A DNA stretch of 19,762 bases, from the NCBI GenBank assembly GCA_964620345.1, contig CAZUHK010000034.1, forward strand, positions 1 to 19,762. Reading direction: 5' to 3'. Source of the DNA: CAZUHK01 sp964620345. GTDB lineage: Bacteria; Planctomycetota; Phycisphaerae; Phycisphaerales; Zrk34. The first letter of the stretch is position 1. The number at the start of each line of letters is the position of its first letter. Position numbers and translations under genes: made by a program. Under the pieces are notes generated by a model, which was given only the letters and a program-made list of their open reading frames with translations, was not told the origin of the DNA and did not search any database. Below, piece by piece: positions 7,718-16,079 of the stretch.

Positions 7718-9106
7718 GTGAAACCGCTGCTGTCGCTGATCGCGCTGGCCGGGCTGACTTACCTGGTGATCGCGGCGCTGGGGCTGATCCAAAGTCCGCC
7801 CGACGCCGACGCGATGCGCACCGCGATGAGCGTGGGCCTGCTGCTGCTGGGCGCGTGGCTGGCCGGACACGCTGCGGCCGCGATCCAACTGCCCAAGATC
7901 AGCGGCTACCTGATCGTCGGCATCGTCCTGGGGCCCGACGTGCTGGGCCTGGTGCCGGCCGGTCACATCTTCCCCGACCCCGACGCGACGGGCGCCGCGG
8001 CCAAGCCGCCGCTGAAGTTCGCCAGCGACCTGGCCATCGCGCTGATCGCCCTGACCGCCGGCGGCGAGCTGCGGTTCAACTGGCTCAAGTCGCGCATCGG
8101 CAAGGTCGCGATTGTCACGTGGACCGAGATGGTGATCGTCTGGGCGGTGGTGGGCACGGCGGTGTTCATCGCCGAGGCGTACGTGCCGGTGATCGACACC
8201 GCGTCGTTGGAGATCCGCCTGGTGATGGCGGCGCTGGTGGGCCTGGTCGCGGCGAGCAACAGCCCGGCGGTGGTGATGGCGATGATCGCCGAGCTACGCG
8301 CCCGAGGCCCGCTGTCGCAGACCACGCTGGCGGTGACGATCTTCAAGGACATGTCGATGGTCGTGGTCTTCGCCGCCGTGCTGGCGCTGGGCAAGGGCTA
8401 CGCCGACCCGCAGACCGCGATCTCCGGCGGGTTCGTGCTGTCGGTCTCGGTGAAGCTGGTCGGCTCGCTGCTGGTGGGCGCGGCGATCGGCGTGGTCATG
8501 GCCTGGTACGTCGACCGGGTCAACGCGCACCTGACGATCTTCATCGTCGGCTGCTGCCTGCTGTTCGCGCTGCTGGGCGACATCGACTTCACGATCGCCG
8601 GCGAAAAGGCGCACCTGGAAACGCTGCTGGTGGCGCTGGGCGCGGGGCTGACCACGCAGAACATCTGGCCGCAGCGATCGGTGCCGATGTTCGAGCGGAT
8701 CGAGGCGATGAGCTTGCCGGTGTTCTGCCTGTTCTTCGCGCTGGCCGGGGCAAAGCTCGACCTGGGCGTGATCGCCCAGCTCTGGCACATCATTCTGATC
8801 CTCGTGGCGATCCGCGCCGCGGCGGTTTGGGGCTCGGTGACGCTGGGATCGCAACTGGCGGGCATGGACCCGGCGTGGCGCGGCAAGCTCTGGTTCGGCT
8901 TTGTTCCCCAGGCGGGTGTGTCTTTGGCGCTGGCCACGCTCATCACCGATTCGTTGCCGTTCAACGGTGTGCAGGAGGTCGACAGCGTGCTGATCGGCAT
9001 GATCGCGATCCACGAGATCGTCGGGCCGATCGGTTTCCGCTACGCCCTGCTGCGCAGCGGCGAGGCCGGCCAGGCCGGCAGGGCGTCGTCCGGGCAAAGG
9101 CACTGA
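7718..9106 (+). CDS. CPA2-type cation:proton antiporter, paralogue of the preceding gene
   Basis: The 462-aa product is a close tandem relative of the antiporter just upstream. LLGAWLAG, LPKISGY, ALTAGGEL, NSPAVVMAMIAE, RGPLSQTTLAVT and PQAGV all recur at matching places. The TM5 pair is K210-D211. An extra stretch of roughly 12 residues near 82-98 (GHIFPDPDATGAAAKPP) sits in a loop. The GTG at 7718 is chosen because it aligns with the paralogue's first residue and follows a strong GGGGGAGG ribosome site. The 63-bp gap from the previous gene holds no obvious promoter. It ends 4 bp before the stop of the convergent Mrp-type operon, with no terminator hairpin between. Substrate ion is not predictable. 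Confidence 0.87.
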   Translation: MKPLLSLIALAGLTYLVIAALGLIQSPPDADAMRTAMSVGLLLLGAWLAGHAAAAIQLPKISGYLIVGIVLGPDVLGLVPAGHIFPDPDATGAAAKPPLKFASDLAIALIALTAGGELRFNWLKSRIGKVAIVTWTEMVIVWAVVGTAVFIAEAYVPVIDTASLEIRLVMAALVGLVAASNSPAVVMAMIAELRARGPLSQTTLAVTIFKDMSMVVVFAAVLALGKGYADPQTAISGGFVLSVSVKLVGSLLVGAAIGVVMAWYVDRVNAHLTIFIVGCCLLFALLGDIDFTIAGEKAHLETLLVALGAGLTTQNIWPQRSVPMFERIEAMSLPVFCLFFALAGAKLDLGVIAQLWHIILILVAIRAAAVWGSVTLGSQLAGMDPAWRGKLWFGFVPQAGVSLALATLITDSLPFNGVQEVDSVLIGMIAIHEIVGPIGFRYALLRSGEAGQAGRASSGQRH

Positions 9107-9110
9107 GCGG

Positions 9111-10835
9111 TTACCGCAGCAGGTACATCGCCAGATAACCCACGACCACCAGCGCGAACACGATCACCGCGAGTTGATGCGCCAGGGCGACGCGGCTGCG
9201 CAGATCGCGGTAGTTGAGGATGCCCGTCCACACGCGGTGAATCGCCCGGTCGGTTAATCGCTCGACCCTTCGGCCCAAACCCTGAGCCGCAGTGCCGGCG
9301 GCGTCGACCAGCACCGCGGTCGGCCGGCGGTAGAGCCGATCGATGTCCAGCGTCACCTTCGGCTTGGGCAGGAGCTTGGTGCGAACGATCCAGAAAGCCA
9401 GCGTCGTGGCGATCAGCAGTTCCATCGTGCCGATGAAGTGGCTCCAGGTGTGCGGCTTGTACACCGGCTGATAGTCCTGCATCGGCATGAACTGGTACAG
9501 CAGCTTGTAGGACAGCGGGTTGTCGATCGGGCCGAGCTTGGCCGGCAGGCCGGTGACCAGGCAGAATGCGGCGGTCAGCCCCATCGCCAGGTGCATCGAC
9601 AACGGTGGTCGCCGCTGGACCGACGCGGCCTTGGGCTCGTGCAGAAACGTGAAAAAGAGCAGCTTGAGCGCGATGCTCAGGAACGTCCCCATCGAGGCGA
9701 TGACCAACAGCAGGTAGATGTCGACCAAACCCTGGTATTTCGCGGCGGAGACGACCATCGACTTGCTCACGTAGCCGTTGAACAGCGGCATGCCGGAGAT
9801 CGAAAACGCCCCGACGGTGAAGAACACGAACGTGAGCTTCATCGATCGGCTCAGCCCGCCCAGCTCGGTGAGCTTGCCGCAGCCGGTGGCGTAGATGACC
9901 GCCCCGGCGGACATCATCAGCAGGCCCTTGTAGAAGATGTGAGCGAACGCGTGCGCGGTGGCGCCGTTGAGCGCCATGTCGCCGGCCTTGGTGCCGACCA
10001 CCGCCATGCCCACGCCCGCGACCATGTAGCCGACCTGGCTGACGATGTGGTAGCCCAGCAGGCGGCGGATGTTGTTCTCCAGCACGGCGAAGCACACGCC
10101 GTACAACGCCATGATCGTGCCCAGCCAGATCAGCACCGACGTATCGGGATACATGCGGGCCAGCACGTAAACCGCGGCCTTGGTGGTGAACGCCGCGAGA
10201 TAGACCGTGCCGTAGACCGAGGCGCGGGGGTAGGCGTCGGGCAGCCAGGCGTGCAGGGGCGGCACTGCGGCGTTGGTGATCAGGCCGATGAGAATCAGCC
10301 AGCTCGCCGTGGCGTCCAGCGTCATCGCGGCCATGTCGCCGCCGACCATGATTGCCCCGGCCAGCAGGCACAGGCCACCGGCCATGTGAATGAAAAGGTA
10401 GCGGAAGCCCGCGGCGAACGACCGCGGATGGCCACCGAACCAGATCAAAAACAGCGACGAGACGGTGAGCATCTCCCAGAACAGCAGGAGCGACCACAGG
10501 TCGCCGGCCAGAACGATGCCCGTGCCGCCGATCACCTGCGTCAGCCCGGCGATTTTCTTGCCCGCGCCTTGCTCGGACCACGCGAACAGGGCGGCCACCA
10601 CGCCGTACAGCGTGAATGCCAGAGCAAACGCGCGCGACAGCGCGTCCATCCGCCACAGCTCGACGGTCAGGCCGGCGATATACACGTCCATGCCAGCGCC
10701 ATCGGGCACGCCGAGCACGAACCCCGCGGCCACCGCCGGCGCGATCACCGTCAGCACGTTGCGCCCCGCGCGCCCGGCTAGCGGGCACAGCAGTGCGCCG
10801 ATCAACAGCGGAATCAGCGGGTAGGCGTCACTCAT
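9111..10835 (-). CDS. Large antiporter-like subunit (NuoM/MrpD superfamily)
   Basis: This 574-aa membrane protein has a proton-conducting membrane transporter domain (PF00361) over about residues 100-380. It is the last gene of the Mrp-type operon. Key channel residues are E121 (LLLFWEM), K219 (FTTKAAVY), K303 (IFYKGLLMM) and K358 (GYVSKSM). The TM7 lysine that precedes PLHAWLP in the other two large subunits is N188 here (TNAAVPPLHAWLP). I recall this Asn in a proteobacterial branch annotated as Na+/H+ antiporter subunit D, so it may be a family trait. The carboxy tail (about 480-574) has an extra helix pair with a cytosolic linker. Its ATG lies 8 bp inside the preceding 70-aa gene, suggesting coupled translation. 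Confidence 0.88.
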   Translation of the reverse strand: MSDAYPLIPLLIGALLCPLAGRAGRNVLTVIAPAVAAGFVLGVPDGAGMDVYIAGLTVELWRMDALSRAFALAFTLYGVVAALFAWSEQGAGKKIAGLTQVIGGTGIVLAGDLWSLLLFWEMLTVSSLFLIWFGGHPRSFAAGFRYLFIHMAGGLCLLAGAIMVGGDMAAMTLDATASWLILIGLITNAAVPPLHAWLPDAYPRASVYGTVYLAAFTTKAAVYVLARMYPDTSVLIWLGTIMALYGVCFAVLENNIRRLLGYHIVSQVGYMVAGVGMAVVGTKAGDMALNGATAHAFAHIFYKGLLMMSAGAVIYATGCGKLTELGGLSRSMKLTFVFFTVGAFSISGMPLFNGYVSKSMVVSAAKYQGLVDIYLLLVIASMGTFLSIALKLLFFTFLHEPKAASVQRRPPLSMHLAMGLTAAFCLVTGLPAKLGPIDNPLSYKLLYQFMPMQDYQPVYKPHTWSHFIGTMELLIATTLAFWIVRTKLLPKPKVTLDIDRLYRRPTAVLVDAAGTAAQGLGRRVERLTDRAIHRVWTGILNYRDLRSRVALAHQLAVIVFALVVVGYLAMYLLR

Positions 10836-11040
10836 CCTTCGGCTCCGGCCGCTGCAGGAAATGCTTGCCGGCCAACTTGCACAGCAGCACGATCAGCATG
10901 TGCGAGACGAAGCCGATCAGCGCCATGTGCCCGGGGATCTGCTCCCAGCCGACTTTCGCGTGCATGTCCACCACCAGCACCTCGACCAGGACCAGAACGA
11001 CCAGCACCACGAAACAGCCGATGACCACGCGATCGATCAT
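10828..11040 (-). CDS. Small two-helix membrane protein of the Mrp-type operon
   Basis: This 70-aa protein has two predicted membrane helices, at about 5-25 (VVIGCFVVLVVLVLVEVLVV) and 38-58. They are joined by DMHAKVGWEQIPGH, and the end is a charged KDE-rich tail. I do not recognise a family. The ATG at 11040 overlaps the stop of the upstream large subunit (ATGA), and its own stop lies inside the next gene. This placement between two large antiporter subunits strongly suggests a structural or assembly subunit of the same complex. The frame extends upstream to 11154, but those residues are Arg-rich shadow sequence. Confidence 0.8.
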   Translation of the reverse strand: MIDRVVIGCFVVLVVLVLVEVLVVDMHAKVGWEQIPGHMALIGFVSHMLIVLLCKLAGKHFLQRPEPKDE

Positions 11041-12545
11041 GGGTTGGCTCCTTGCAGGTCGAAGACGCTGTTCATCACCTCGGCGACGAGTTGGTACTGC
11101 CCGTTGATCAGCAGCGGCACGGCACCGAAGCCGATCACCAGCGCCGCGGTACACAGCAGCGGGATGAGCATCGTTCTGCGGGCCTCGCGGCCGCCGTGCT
11201 CGGGCTCGTGCAGGTGCTCATCGGGCTTGTCAAAAAACGCGGTGCGCACCACCGGCAGCAGGTAGGCGGCGGTGAACAGCGACCCGCCGAGCATCACGCC
11301 CATGTACAGGTAATCCGCGCTCTGCCAGGCGCCGCGGACCAGGTAGAGCTTGCTGATGAACCCGCAGAAGCCGGGGATGCCGATCAGCCCCAGCGACGCG
11401 ATGGTGAAGGCGCCGAACGTCCAGGGCATGCGTCGGCCCACGCCGCGCAACTGGCTGACGTTTTCCAGGTGGTATGTGCCGTAGATCGCCCCGGCGCAGA
11501 GGAACAGCGTGATCTTGCAAAGCCCGTGGTTGACCATGTGGAACACCGCGCCGGCCATGCCCAGCGGGCTGACCAGTGCCGCGCCCAGGACGATGTAGGA
11601 CAGGTGGACGACGGTGGAGTAGGCCAGGCGGCGTTTGAGATTGTCCTGCCGCACGGCGATGACCGATCCGACCACGATGGTGATCGCGCACATCGCCGCG
11701 AGCACGGCCGGGCCGCTGATCTGCGCCAGCGATTCGGGGCCGAACACATACCCGAGCATGCGCATGCAGCCGAACACGCCGGCCTTGACCACGGCGACCG
11801 CGTGCAGCAGCGCGCTGACCGGCGAGGGCGCGACCATCGCCGCCGGCAGCCACGAGTGCAGCGGCATCACCGCCGCCTTCACCGCGCAGCCCAGCAGCAG
11901 CAGCGCGAAGATCGCCAGCAGCACGCCCGGCGGCGCGGCGCCATGCACGAAGCCGCCGGCGGTGAACGACAGCGTGCCGGTCAACGACCAGACCCACACC
12001 GCGCCGGCCGTCACCGCCAGGCCGCCGGACAGCGCGAACAGCAGGTACCGTCGGCCCGCGGCGATGGCTTGGCGGTGTTCCTTGTGTACCACCAGCGGAT
12101 AGGTTGCCAGCGTCAACAGCTCGTAGAACAGCAGGAAGGTCAGCAGGTTGGCCGCGAGCGCCACGCCGATCGCCGAGCCGATCGACGCGGCGAAGCTCAG
12201 CAGATATCGCCGATCGTGCTTGAGGTGATCGGCGAGGATGTAGCCGGTGTTGTAGACGTTGACCAGCACCCACAGCCCCGAGGCGAGCACGGCGAAGGTC
12301 ATGCCCAGCGCGTCGGCGCGGAAGGCGATGTCCACGCCCGGCAGCAGGGCGAACCAGTGCCACGTCGGCGCCTCGCCGGCCAGTGCCCCCGGCAGCAGGG
12401 CGAACGCGCCGATCGCGGTCAGCAGCGTGGCGATGTATCCGACCGGCTGCACGATCCATCGGGGCACGACCGCCATCGCCGCCGCGGCCGCGAAGGGGCT
12501 GAGCAGCGCCAGGCCGATCCATGTTGCATCGGGCAATCCACTCAT
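11037..12545 (-). CDS. MrpA/NuoL-like antiporter subunit (second large subunit)
   Basis: The 502-aa polytopic protein belongs to PF00361. The full set of expected half-channel residues is present: E142 (LLFYELLTL), K223 (AVKAAVMPLHSWLP), H248 and K254 (ALLHAVAVVKAGVF), K344 (HGLCKITLF) and K399 (GFISKLY). The segment PLHSWLPAAMVAPSPVSALLHA resembles NuoL and the amino-terminal part of MrpA more than MrpD. The carboxy part of MrpA is encoded separately upstream, so this could supply the missing half. A charged, His-rich loop (DKPDEHLHEPEHGG) lies near the end. It begins 3 bp after the mrpD stop. Confidence 0.88.
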   Translation of the reverse strand: MSGLPDATWIGLALLSPFAAAAAMAVVPRWIVQPVGYIATLLTAIGAFALLPGALAGEAPTWHWFALLPGVDIAFRADALGMTFAVLASGLWVLVNVYNTGYILADHLKHDRRYLLSFAASIGSAIGVALAANLLTFLLFYELLTLATYPLVVHKEHRQAIAAGRRYLLFALSGGLAVTAGAVWVWSLTGTLSFTAGGFVHGAAPPGVLLAIFALLLLGCAVKAAVMPLHSWLPAAMVAPSPVSALLHAVAVVKAGVFGCMRMLGYVFGPESLAQISGPAVLAAMCAITIVVGSVIAVRQDNLKRRLAYSTVVHLSYIVLGAALVSPLGMAGAVFHMVNHGLCKITLFLCAGAIYGTYHLENVSQLRGVGRRMPWTFGAFTIASLGLIGIPGFCGFISKLYLVRGAWQSADYLYMGVMLGGSLFTAAYLLPVVRTAFFDKPDEHLHEPEHGGREARRTMLIPLLCTAALVIGFGAVPLLINGQYQLVAEVMNSVFDLQGANP

Positions 12546-12548
12546 GGC

Positions 12549-14012
12549 TTACAAACCTGAAGGCAGGGCGGGCTCGATGACCGCCTGGATGAATTCGTTG
12601 CTCGCCAGGCCCAGGCCGATCACCGCGGCAGCCAGGACCACGCAGGCGACCAGTGCCAGCCCCGCGCCGCGCGCGGGGGCGGGGGCTTGGTCTTCGGGTT
12701 GTCTGGAAAAGTAGAGCGCTTCGATCAGCCGGGCCACGTAGGCGGCGGTCGCCAGCGAGCCGATGACGATCGCCCCGGCCAGGGCCCAGCGTTCGTCCTG
12801 CACCGCGCCCTTGAGGACGTACCACTTGCCGAAGAAGCCGCACATCGGCGGCAGGCCCACGAGCGACAGGCCGGTCACGACCACCGAGGCCGAGACCCAC
12901 GGCGCCCGGCCGCGCAGCTTGCACAGCTCGTCGACCCGCCGCACGCCGAACCGCATCACGATGAACGTCGCGGCGAGGAACAGCGCGGCCTTCATCAGCG
13001 CATCGTTGGCGATGTGCATCACGCCGCCGGTCAGCGACGCCTGGTTCGCCACGCCGACGCCCAGGGCCACGATGCCCATTTGCGAAATGCTGGAGTAGGC
13101 CAGCAATCGCCACAGGTCGCTCTGCACCAGGGCGAGCACGGCGCCGACGATCACCGCGAATGCCCCGGCCCAGGCGATCAGGTCAAGGATCAGTTGCTCG
13201 TCGCGCAGCATCTCAAGGCCGTACACGCCCATGAGCACGCGCACCATCGCGTAGGCCGAGACCTTGGTCACCAGCGGAGCCATCAGCGCCGCGCCGCCCA
13301 TCGCGGCGCGGCTGTATGCATCGGGCATCCAGGCGTGCAGGGGGAACAGGCCCATCTTCACCGACAGGCCCACGACCATCAGCACGACCGAGACGGTGAC
13401 CAGCCGGCCCTCGGCGTCGGGCAGGCGGGCCGCGACGTCGCTCATGTTCAGCGATCCGGTCGCCGCGTACACGAAGCCCACGCCCAGCAGGTAGAACGAG
13501 GCGCCCAGCGAGCCGATCAGCAGGTACCGCAGCGCGGCCCGCGGCGCGCCCTTCCGGCCCGCCGCGGTCAGCCCGTAGGCGCTGAGCGAGGTGACCTCGA
13601 CATGGACGAACAGGTTGAACAGGTCGTGCGTGACGACCATGCCCATCAGCCCGCCGACCAGCAGCAGGGACACGCTGTAGAAGAACGGCTCGCGTTGGGT
13701 CAGCTCTTGCCGCACGCCGCCGCCGCTGCCGATCAGCACGATCAGCCCCACGACGCCCACCACCGCCGCGACCATCGCCGAGAGGTGATCCAGCATCAGC
13801 TCGATGCCGATCGGCGGGGCCCAGCCGCCCATGAATGAATGCAGCGGTCCGTCGGCCACGGCGAAGTTGGCCCAGACGCCCAGCGCCGCGGTGGGGAGCA
13901 TCACGCCCAGCGCCAGCGGTCGGCTACAGCGCGGCCACCACGTGCCGGCGACCGCGCACACCAGCGCGCCGACGAAGGGCAGCACGAACAGCACCATCGG
14001 CAACAGCGCCAT
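12549..14012 (-). CDS. mrpD: MrpD-like Na+/H+ antiporter subunit
   Basis: This 487-aa membrane subunit (PF00361) is predicted to move H+ or Na+ within a multisubunit antiporter. Channel residues are intact: E139 (FVHVEVT), K219 (SVKMGLFPLHAWMPDA), K250 (LVTKVSAY), K341 (DALMKAALF) and K396 (GFFGKWYVL). It immediately follows the mrpC-type gene, sharing one base (TAATG), the standard C-D order of Mrp and Mbh operons. A Pro/Ala-rich loop near 445-455 precedes the last helix. Its length is typical for MrpD. Confidence 0.9.
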   Translation of the reverse strand: MALLPMVLFVLPFVGALVCAVAGTWWPRCSRPLALGVMLPTAALGVWANFAVADGPLHSFMGGWAPPIGIELMLDHLSAMVAAVVGVVGLIVLIGSGGGVRQELTQREPFFYSVSLLLVGGLMGMVVTHDLFNLFVHVEVTSLSAYGLTAAGRKGAPRAALRYLLIGSLGASFYLLGVGFVYAATGSLNMSDVAARLPDAEGRLVTVSVVLMVVGLSVKMGLFPLHAWMPDAYSRAAMGGAALMAPLVTKVSAYAMVRVLMGVYGLEMLRDEQLILDLIAWAGAFAVIVGAVLALVQSDLWRLLAYSSISQMGIVALGVGVANQASLTGGVMHIANDALMKAALFLAATFIVMRFGVRRVDELCKLRGRAPWVSASVVVTGLSLVGLPPMCGFFGKWYVLKGAVQDERWALAGAIVIGSLATAAYVARLIEALYFSRQPEDQAPAPARGAGLALVACVVLAAAVIGLGLASNEFIQAVIEPALPSGL

Positions 14013-14458
14013 TACTGCTCGTCCCTTTCGATCAGCGGGCCGGTCAGCTCGTCCTCGATCCCGCCGCTCTCCCGCTTGACGCGCTTGAGGATCGCCAGGC
14101 CCACGCCCTGCGTCGCCACGCCCACCACGATCGCGGTGAGCATCAGCGCGTGCGGCAGGGGGTTGTGCATCACCGCCTCGGCGTCGTAGTGCGCCTTGGC
14201 CTTGGCCGCCTCACCGGGGTGCTCGACCTCGGGTTGGATGGGGATCGTGCCGTCGGCGCGGACCGCGAGGACGATGAAGAACAGGATGATGCCCGTCTGG
14301 AAGATCTGCAGACCCACCAGCGCCTTGAGAAAGTTGCGGTGGCTGAGCATCAGGTAGATGCCCATCGCGGTGAGCACGACGAACGGCAGAAAGGCGCTGC
14401 GCCACAGCCAGGGCGGCGTGGCGTCGGTGGCCGAGATGGCTTGGGCAAGCCACATCAT
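14012..14458 (-). CDS. mrpC: MrpC-like (NuoK-type) antiporter subunit
   Basis: This 148-aa, three-helix subunit is of the NuoK/MnhC type (PF00420). The GIYLMLSHRNFLKALVGLQI segment (33-52) is the first NuoK-like helix and loop. NPLPHALMLTAIVVGVA (99-115) matches the invariant DPLPQALVLTAIV block of MrpC. About 25 extra charged residues (VEHPGEAAKAKAH) lie between helices two and three. The start ATGATG overlaps the mrpB-type stop by 4 bp; the second ATG is equally possible. Confidence 0.9.
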   Translation of the reverse strand: MMWLAQAISATDATPPWLWRSAFLPFVVLTAMGIYLMLSHRNFLKALVGLQIFQTGIILFFIVLAVRADGTIPIQPEVEHPGEAAKAKAHYDAEAVMHNPLPHALMLTAIVVGVATQGVGLAILKRVKRESGGIEDELTGPLIERDEQ

Positions 14459-14925
14459 GCTACGGTGTCCTCCGGGGGATCCTGGTAGAGCGAATGGAAG
14501 ATCGACATCACCGACCCGGCCACGCCCATCGTCACGCCGATCTCGATGATCAGGATGCCCATCGAACGGCGCATCGGCTCGTCCAGCGGAAGGGGCAGGT
14601 GAGCGTAGTCCAGCATCGCTTGGCCGCGGGCCACGCTGACCAACCCCACGCCGGCAAAGATCAGCACGCCCACCGCCGCCATGGTGATCGAGCCGCGCGG
14701 CCCGATCACAATCAGTCCCGGCGGCGTCCGCCCCGCCGCGCTGCGGCCGAAGATCAGCATCGGCAGGATGAACACCGCCGCGACCAGCACGCCGGCCTGA
14801 AACCCGCCGCCGGGCGAATAGTGGCCGTGGATCAGCACGTACAACCCGAACAACTGCGTGACCGTGACCAGCGGCCCCAGCAGCGTGCGCACCATGATGC
14901 TTTCGAACGGGCTATTCACGGCCAT
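14455..14925 (-). CDS. mrpB: MrpB-like antiporter subunit
   Basis: This 156-aa, four-helix protein is of the MnhB family (PF04039). The hallmark HGHYSPGGGFQAGVL spans residues 33-47. It corresponds to MrpB of Mrp antiporters and MbhF of archaeal membrane hydrogenases. The ATG at 14925 gives the best fit to the family start, VRTLLGPLVTVTQLFGLYV. It overlaps the preceding MbhD/E-like gene by 14 bp. Confidence 0.92.
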   Translation of the reverse strand: MAVNSPFESIMVRTLLGPLVTVTQLFGLYVLIHGHYSPGGGFQAGVLVAAVFILPMLIFGRSAAGRTPPGLIVIGPRGSITMAAVGVLIFAGVGLVSVARGQAMLDYAHLPLPLDEPMRRSMGILIIEIGVTMGVAGSVMSIFHSLYQDPPEDTVA

Positions 14926-15448
14926 TGCCTCGGTAGAGGATCAACAGGCACGAAAGCGCCGCGGTCGCGACCACGGCGGCCTCGATCAGCGTGTCAAAGC
15001 TTCGGTAGTCCGCGAGCACGGCGGTGACCACGTTGGGCGTGTGCATGTCGTCGTAGGCCCGGCGGCTGTACTCGGCCCCGACGTGCGAGGCGGTGGGGCT
15101 GTCCGCGAGGTAGCTGTGGGGCAGCGACCACACGCCGAATATCAGCAGCCCCGCGACAAACGCCGCGACCACCAGCGCCGCGCCGCGCTGCGAGGCCGGC
15201 CGCCGGCCCACCTGCGCGGGGTCCACCGCACGGATCAGCGCCATCAGGAACAGCGTCGAAACCCCCGTGCCGACCACCGCCTCGGTGAACGACACGTCCA
15301 CCGCGCCCAGCAGGGCGAACAGCACCGCCATCAGCCCACTGAACGCCGAGAGCAACACCATGATCGCGAACAGCCCACGCACGCGCGCGATCGCCAGCGC
15401 CGTGGCGATCAGCAGCACGCTCACCAGCAGTTCGAGAAAAAGGTTCAA
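14912..15448 (-). CDS. MbhD-MbhE-like subunit (carboxy-terminal part of MrpA, DUF4040)
   Basis: This 178-aa membrane protein equals the last part of MrpA as a separate polypeptide. Residues 1-75 match DUF4040/MbhD (AVDVSFTEAVVGTGVSTLFL, 49-68). Residues 90-178 match MbhE (HTPNVVTAVLADYRSFDTLIEAAVV, with E156 in FDTLIE). In Pyrococcus these are two genes; here they are fused. The TTG start overlaps the mrpG stop (TTGA) and follows GAGGAGG at a good distance, which decides the start. Being placed between mrpG- and mrpB-type genes, it matches the Mbh order. Confidence 0.87.
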   Translation of the reverse strand: MNLFLELLVSVLLIATALAIARVRGLFAIMVLLSAFSGLMAVLFALLGAVDVSFTEAVVGTGVSTLFLMALIRAVDPAQVGRRPASQRGAALVVAAFVAGLLIFGVWSLPHSYLADSPTASHVGAEYSRRAYDDMHTPNVVTAVLADYRSFDTLIEAAVVATAALSCLLILYRGNGRE

Positions 15449-15810
15449 CGCTCGACCTCCTCGCCGCGCTTCGCGGTCGGCTGGCCCTCGGCCGTCGTCT
15501 GGTCTTCGATCACCCGCGGCCGGTGGCCCGCCTCGATCGCCGAGCGCGACAGCAGGTGACCGACCAGCGGGCTGGTCAGGTACAAAAACACGATGCCCAG
15601 CATCAGCTTGAAGCTGGTCAGCGTCAGGCCCAGGCCCAACGCCACGCCCAGCATCACCAGCGGCGCGCCCAGCGTGTCCAGCACGCCGGTCACGTGCAGG
15701 CGGCTGAACAGGTCCGGCAGACGCACGAACCCGATCGCCGCGACGAGCATGAAGAACACGCCCCCCGCGATCAGCGCCACGCCCAGGATGTCCAGCACGC
15801 CCACGCTCAT
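15445..15810 (-). CDS. mrpG: MrpG-like antiporter subunit
   Basis: This 121-aa, three-helix subunit is of the PhaG/MnhG family (PF03334). FFMLVAAIGFVRLPDLFSRLHV (19-40) and TGVLDTLGAPLVMLG (41-55) carry the family motif G..R.PD...R.H. An extra hydrophilic tail of about 30 residues ends the protein. It corresponds to MbhC in archaeal hydrogenases. The ATG overlaps the mrpF stop by 4 bp. Confidence 0.92.
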   Translation of the reverse strand: MSVGVLDILGVALIAGGVFFMLVAAIGFVRLPDLFSRLHVTGVLDTLGAPLVMLGVALGLGLTLTSFKLMLGIVFLYLTSPLVGHLLSRSAIEAGHRPRVIEDQTTAEGQPTAKRGEEVER

Positions 15811-16079
15811 CCCTCGGCGCCGCCTTTCTCCCGCACGTACTTGGCCACCAGCAGCGTGGTGAACAGGTTCAACAGGAACAGCGCCATCGCCAGGTCGACG
15901 AACATATCCACCCGCTGGTAGATCACACCCACGACGATCAGGGCGACCGGCACTTTCGTGCCGATGCCGTTGAGCGCGACGATGCGGTCGAACACCGTCG
16001 GCCCGATCACCACACGGGCGGCGTACGGCACCATCAGCAACAGCAGCAGCGCCAGGACGATGGAGAACACGTGGCTCAT
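15807..16079 (-). CDS. mrpF: MrpF-like antiporter subunit
   Basis: This 90-aa, three-helix protein is of the MnhF/PhaF family (PF04066). It has the diagnostic RVVIGPTVFDRIVALNGIGTK segment near 22-42, and DMFVDLAMALFLLNLF later. It corresponds to MbhB. The ATG at 16079 shares its first base with the mrpE stop (TGATG); a GTG one codon earlier is a possible alternative. Confidence 0.92.
   Translation of the reverse strand: MSHVFSIVLALLLLLMVPYAARVVIGPTVFDRIVALNGIGTKVPVALIVVGVIYQRVDMFVDLAMALFLLNLFTTLLVAKYVREKGGAEG

Noticed and set aside
11052..12560. Long plus-strand frame, rich in His, Gln, Arg and Asp, opposite the MrpA/NuoL-like gene
   Set aside because: Composition is that of an antisense shadow; the minus strand encodes a clear antiporter subunit with conserved channel residues.
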